A stretch of DNA of 64,000 nt from Lentisphaerota bacterium (GTDB lineage Bacteria; Verrucomicrobiota; Lentisphaeria; Victivallales; Victivallaceae): NCBI GenBank assembly GCA_015061615.1, contig SUWE01000007.1, forward strand, positions 1 through 64,000, given 5' to 3'. Positions 61,090-64,000 of this stretch are shown here, piece by piece; the first letter of the stretch is position 1; each line of letters opens with the position of its first letter. Made by a program: the position numbers and the translations under genes. Below the pieces are notes generated by a model that was given only the letters and a program-made list of their open reading frames with translations, searched no databases and was not told the DNA's origin.

Positions 61090-62091
61090 ATGCTTAAAAA
61101 CGCAGAAATCAAACCGATAACCGGAACTTTCGTCAACATGCTCATTTCCGATACCGGAATCGTCAACGCCGGTCTCAAAGATTGGGAAAATGACTTCAAA
61201 ATGATGAAAGCCATCGGCATGGATCAGCTCTTTATCATCCGTACCGAAACGGAACAGAACGGCGTGCGCCTTTCTGCCGAAGATCCCCGCTCCACAACCT
61301 GGCCCGAAGATGAATCACTGCTGGATATGGTTTTCCGTCTGAGTGACAAATACGGTATGACTGTCTATCTGGGCGGTCCGGTGGGAATTTCCAATCTCCA
61401 CTCCGGCGACTGGCTCAAAGAGGTCGATGATACCAAGCGCTACTACGACCGCACCATTGCCAAATATGCTCACCACGAGTGTTTCAAAGGTCTTTACGTC
61501 TCTCTTGAAGCTCTGCCGTGGCACTTCAACTTCCTTGATATCTGTATCGAAGTGCTGAAGTATATGCGGGCAAACTATCCGCAGATGAAAACTTTCATGA
61601 GTCCGAGTTTCGGCGGACCTATGGGGGATATGGCAAGCAGTTACTCCCCGGATAAATGGGTGGATATCTACGGCAGATACTTCTATGAAAAGGTCGCAGG
61701 TCTGCTTGACTACTGCGCTCCGCAGGATAAGATCGCCGCTCCCGCCTGCCACTATGGAAAAATCGAAGATTGCGGCCTTGCCGAATGGTATATCAAAGTC
61801 GGTAAAATGTTCGCTGAATACGGTATCGAATTGTGGAGCAATATCGAAACCTTCCAGCGTCCGTTCCCCGGTCACGGCGAACCGCGCGGCGTTTTCCGTC
61901 AGGTGGATTACCGTTCACTTTACACCAAACTCACCGAGGCTTCACCGCTGGTCAAGCGTATTATCACCTATGAGTATTTCTCCTGCATGAGTCCCAATAC
62001 CGAGTGGGGTTCAGCGCGCCGTCTGCTTGCGCGTTATCTGGAAATGATCGGCAAAGACCCCGCTCTTATCGACGAGATCTACGGCAGATAA
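61090..62091 (+). CDS. DUF4434-like barrel protein
   Basis: The 333-residue protein looks like a TIM barrel of the glycosidase-like DUF4434 group: ITGTFVNMLISDTG, WENDFKMMKAIGMDQLFIIRTE, KGLYVSLEALPWHF, TFMSPSFGGP and IELWSNIETFQRP are typical strand ends. It has no signal peptide. The acidic residues in SLEALPWH and SNIETFQ are possible catalytic groups, which is inference. The ATG at 61090 is preferred; a frame start at 61072 lies inside the ribosome-binding region. It is coupled to the metallophosphoesterase upstream. Confidence 0.72.
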   Translation: MLKNAEIKPITGTFVNMLISDTGIVNAGLKDWENDFKMMKAIGMDQLFIIRTETEQNGVRLSAEDPRSTTWPEDESLLDMVFRLSDKYGMTVYLGGPVGISNLHSGDWLKEVDDTKRYYDRTIAKYAHHECFKGLYVSLEALPWHFNFLDICIEVLKYMRANYPQMKTFMSPSFGGPMGDMASSYSPDKWVDIYGRYFYEKVAGLLDYCAPQDKIAAPACHYGKIEDCGLAEWYIKVGKMFAEYGIELWSNIETFQRPFPGHGEPRGVFRQVDYRSLYTKLTEASPLVKRIITYEYFSCMSPNTEWGSARRLLARYLEMIGKDPALIDEIYGR

Positions 62092-62204
62092 AAGCTCTTG
62101 ATGCCCGCGGCGGCGCACTGTCGTTACGGTGCGCCCGCGCTGAAAGCAGTCTGCGCGGGTTGTTTGCAAACTGAACCCGCCGCGGCGGGAGCTGATTCAT
62201 TCCG
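62092..62204. repeat. GC-rich palindromic intergenic element
   Basis: Between convergent genes lie three nested inverted repeats: GGCGCAC/GTGCGCC (about 62112-62134), CCCGCGC/GCGCGGG (about 62133-62159) and the palindrome CCCGCCGCGGCGGG (about 62177-62190). GTTTGCAAACTGAACCC matches, with one change, the inverse of a word at about 133-149. It may act as a weak bidirectional terminator, though no T run follows. Confidence 0.6.
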
Positions 62205-63080
62205 TCAATCAGCGATCAGTGATTCCGCATTTTCATGATAGAGCTTGCTCAGAACAGTTTCCGGCAAGCCCAGAGAGTTGAGAAACTCCTGATGATTATT
62301 GGTGAAATTATCCCGTGCATAAACTATGCGGTCTTGAAATTCAGTCAGAAACTCCAACGCATGGACTTTGTCACGTTTGAGCGCCATCAGTCCGGAGTTC
62401 GCGGACAGGTCACAATACAAGTTGGGATATTTCCGCAAGAGCTGAGTGATGCGTCCCGGCGCAATTACCGGAGTGCCTTCTGCCGGGTAACCGCCGCGCA
62501 TATAAAGATCATCATCTGATATATGTGACCAGAATCCCGGAGCATGACCGATAAATGTCGTTTCCGGACACGCCTGAAGCACTCTTTCCAGTGTGTCGAT
62601 CGTGCCGCCGTACCACTCCGCCCGCGGAGCGCCGACAGTTGTGGTGCGATCGTAATCAAAGTGCATGACCACCGGCATTTTCAGCATTCCTGCGGTTCGG
62701 AAAAGCCGCAGGCAGTCGAAGTTGTCGTACATGACGCGGTATTTGAGTTCTCCGCAGATCTTTACATTGTATATATCGTGTGCGGCAATCAGTTTGTTGC
62801 ACGCATCCGGATCGCGCGGGTCAGGAGCATGACCCAGAATGAAACGCTCCGGGGCGCGTTCAGCATAAGATACACACCGGGCAAACGGGATCGGTCCGGT
62901 CGTCGTTCCCAGCATATCCGCAGGAACCACTTTAACGGTATCGGCATGGTATTCATTGCGGGGACACTCCCAGCTCAAAAGCCAGCATTTTTCAATGTTC
63001 TTTTCATCCATATCCTGAATAAAACGTGTGAACTCTTTTCCGTGCCAATCCGGGTGATTATGTGCGTCGATGATTCTCAT
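62205..63080 (-). CDS. Amidohydrolase-family metal-dependent hydrolase
   Basis: The 291-residue cytoplasmic protein begins IIDAHNHPDWHG, which holds the first metal-binding histidines (HxH) of amidohydrolase barrels. VVMHFDY and FIGHAPGFWSHI supply later histidines, and VYARDNFTNNHQEFL carries the final Asp. The pattern fits the decarboxylase/lactonase-like Amidohydro_2 branch. It is divergent from the aminotransferase at 63263, with a large palindrome between them. The substrate is not known. Confidence 0.82.
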   Translation of the reverse strand: MRIIDAHNHPDWHGKEFTRFIQDMDEKNIEKCWLLSWECPRNEYHADTVKVVPADMLGTTTGPIPFARCVSYAERAPERFILGHAPDPRDPDACNKLIAAHDIYNVKICGELKYRVMYDNFDCLRLFRTAGMLKMPVVMHFDYDRTTTVGAPRAEWYGGTIDTLERVLQACPETTFIGHAPGFWSHISDDDLYMRGGYPAEGTPVIAPGRITQLLRKYPNLYCDLSANSGLMALKRDKVHALEFLTEFQDRIVYARDNFTNNHQEFLNSLGLPETVLSKLYHENAESLIAD

Positions 63081-63210
63081 TTTTACAAATCTCCATTTTT
63101 GAAGTTCTTTTCTTAATATAGCACATTAAAAGATCAATTACCAATACTTTCCGGGAGTTTGCAACTGCATTCCGACCGGGAAAACTTGAAAATTACCATC
63201 AGAACGAGTA

Positions 63211-63239
63211 TATTATAACATTATCACAATGTTATAATA
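63211..63239. promoter_or_regulatory. Perfect 12-base inverted repeat, candidate operator
   Basis: TATTATAACATT and AATGTTATAATA flank a five-base centre ATCAC. Each arm contains TATAAT reading outward, so the palindrome covers the likely -10 boxes of both divergent genes. Confidence 0.6.
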
Positions 63240-63262
63240 CACCCTTTTTTTAAGGAAATATC

Positions 63263-64000
63263 ATGAGCAAATTAGCGATCAAAGGCGGAACTCCTGATTT
63301 TGAAGCTCAATATTTGAGCAACTCCACCCCTTCTCTCTGCTGGCCTGTCTACACCGGAGAAGATGAAAATGCCATTCTTTCTGTCCTGCGCGGACGCAAA
63401 ATGAGCGGAACTGATATCACCAAACAGTTTGAAAAGGCTTATGCTGAATATGTCGGTGCCGAACATGTTCTGGGATATTGCAGCGGAACCGCCTCTTTGC
63501 ATGCGGCTATGTGGGCTTGCGGAGTCGGTGCCGGCGATGAGGTCATTGCTCCCTCTCTTACCTACTGGGCGACCTGTACTGCGGCTCTCTCTCTGGGAGC
63601 GACGCTCAACTTTGCCGATATCGACCCTGAAACTCTCTGTCTTGATCCCGACGATATCGAACACCGTATCTGCGACCGTACCCGGGCGATCATCGTCGTG
63701 CATTACATGGGACACCCCGCTGATATGGATGCGATCATGGCAATCGCCCGCAAGCACAATGTCAAAGTTATTGAAGATGCCTCCCACTCCCACGGCTCTC
63801 TTTATAAAGGACGCATGACCGGGGCTATCGGCGACATCGCCGGACAGAGTATGATGACCGGCAAATCCTTCGCTCTGGGCGAAGCCGGAGTCGTCATCAC
63901 CAATAACCGCAATCTTTATGAACGCTGCATATCTTACGGACACTATGAACGTACCGGTGTGGCAAACAACTTCAACAGCAGTGAGCGTTATATCACCGAT
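63263..64000 (+). CDS. DegT/DnrJ/EryC1/StrS-family aminotransferase, cut by window end
   Basis: The first 246 codons are visible and the frame is still open at 64000. The family makes amino sugars and related compounds with PLP. It shows FEKAYAEYVGAEHVLGYCSGTASLHAAM (pattern; key part CSGTASLHAA), GDEVIAPSLTYWATC, VEDASHSHG-like IEDASHSHGSLYKG with the PLP-binding Asp, and SMMTGKSFALGEAGVV with the Lys that binds PLP. AAGGAAAT precedes the ATG. It may start an operon for amino-sugar synthesis beyond the window. Confidence 0.92.
   Translation, partial: MSKLAIKGGTPDFEAQYLSNSTPSLCWPVYTGEDENAILSVLRGRKMSGTDITKQFEKAYAEYVGAEHVLGYCSGTASLHAAMWACGVGAGDEVIAPSLTYWATCTAALSLGATLNFADIDPETLCLDPDDIEHRICDRTRAIIVVHYMGHPADMDAIMAIARKHNVKVIEDASHSHGSLYKGRMTGAIGDIAGQSMMTGKSFALGEAGVVITNNRNLYERCISYGHYERTGVANNFNSSERYITD

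Overview
The window reads as chromosomal DNA of a Gram-negative bacterium of the PVC group, most probably Lentisphaerota (Victivallis-like). The reasons are lipid A and outer-membrane genes (lpxD, skp, tolB), secreted glycan-active enzymes in long operons, and pseudopilins with the [16 protein letters not shown] leader next to those enzymes. This placement rests on gene content and not on a marker-gene tree. No rRNA, tRNA, CRISPR array, integrase or transposase was seen. Most genes are tightly packed, and no gene-free stretch exceeds 300 bases.

Layout. 1-272: short repeats only. 273-4678 (-): rsmI, an rsuA/rluB-type pseudouridine synthase, a stand-alone methionine synthase reactivation domain, and a MetH that lacks that domain. 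4812-6857 (+): a glycosidase-like protein. 7001-7258 (+): rpsT. 7429-10553 (-): the classical rpmH-rnpA-yidD-yidC-jag cluster. 10799-17316 (+): eight coupled genes that look like a phage tail-fibre/baseplate cassette with no head, packaging or integration genes, ended by a strong terminator. 17492-20713 (-): a giant repeat protein with AIDA-like and FG-GAP-like repeats. 20809-25183 (-): guaB-skp-lpxD-Sel1 protein. 25274-27105 (-): a 31-residue basic protein, ispF, and an isolated beta-galactosidase small-chain domain.

27303-33362 (+): a double transglutaminase-like exported protein, a metallo-beta-lactamase-fold hydrolase, pyrK and pyrD. 33371-34131: a four-helix-bundle suffix gene bracketed by decamer repeat arrays. 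34133-41000: folC, tolB, a cysteine-desulfurase-like enzyme, an MFS transporter, a Nudix hydrolase and a phosphomannomutase. 41104-44361: transketolase with a cysteine-rich tail, and ruvB.

44358-64000 is a carbohydrate-use region. Two minus-strand operons each begin with a pseudopilin gene. One (49262-44358) continues into a 1391-residue glycosidase-like protein and is divergent from an AraC-type regulator. The other (59180-50277) continues into three related exported proteins built from shuffled modules and an N-acylglucosamine-2-epimerase-like enzyme. A divergent pair (metallophosphoesterase, DUF4434-like), an amidohydrolase and a DegT-type aminotransferase cut by the window end complete it. 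The pseudopilin-first operon plan is the best candidate here for an under-described system: it may couple a type II/IV-like surface apparatus to export or presentation of glycan-degrading enzymes.
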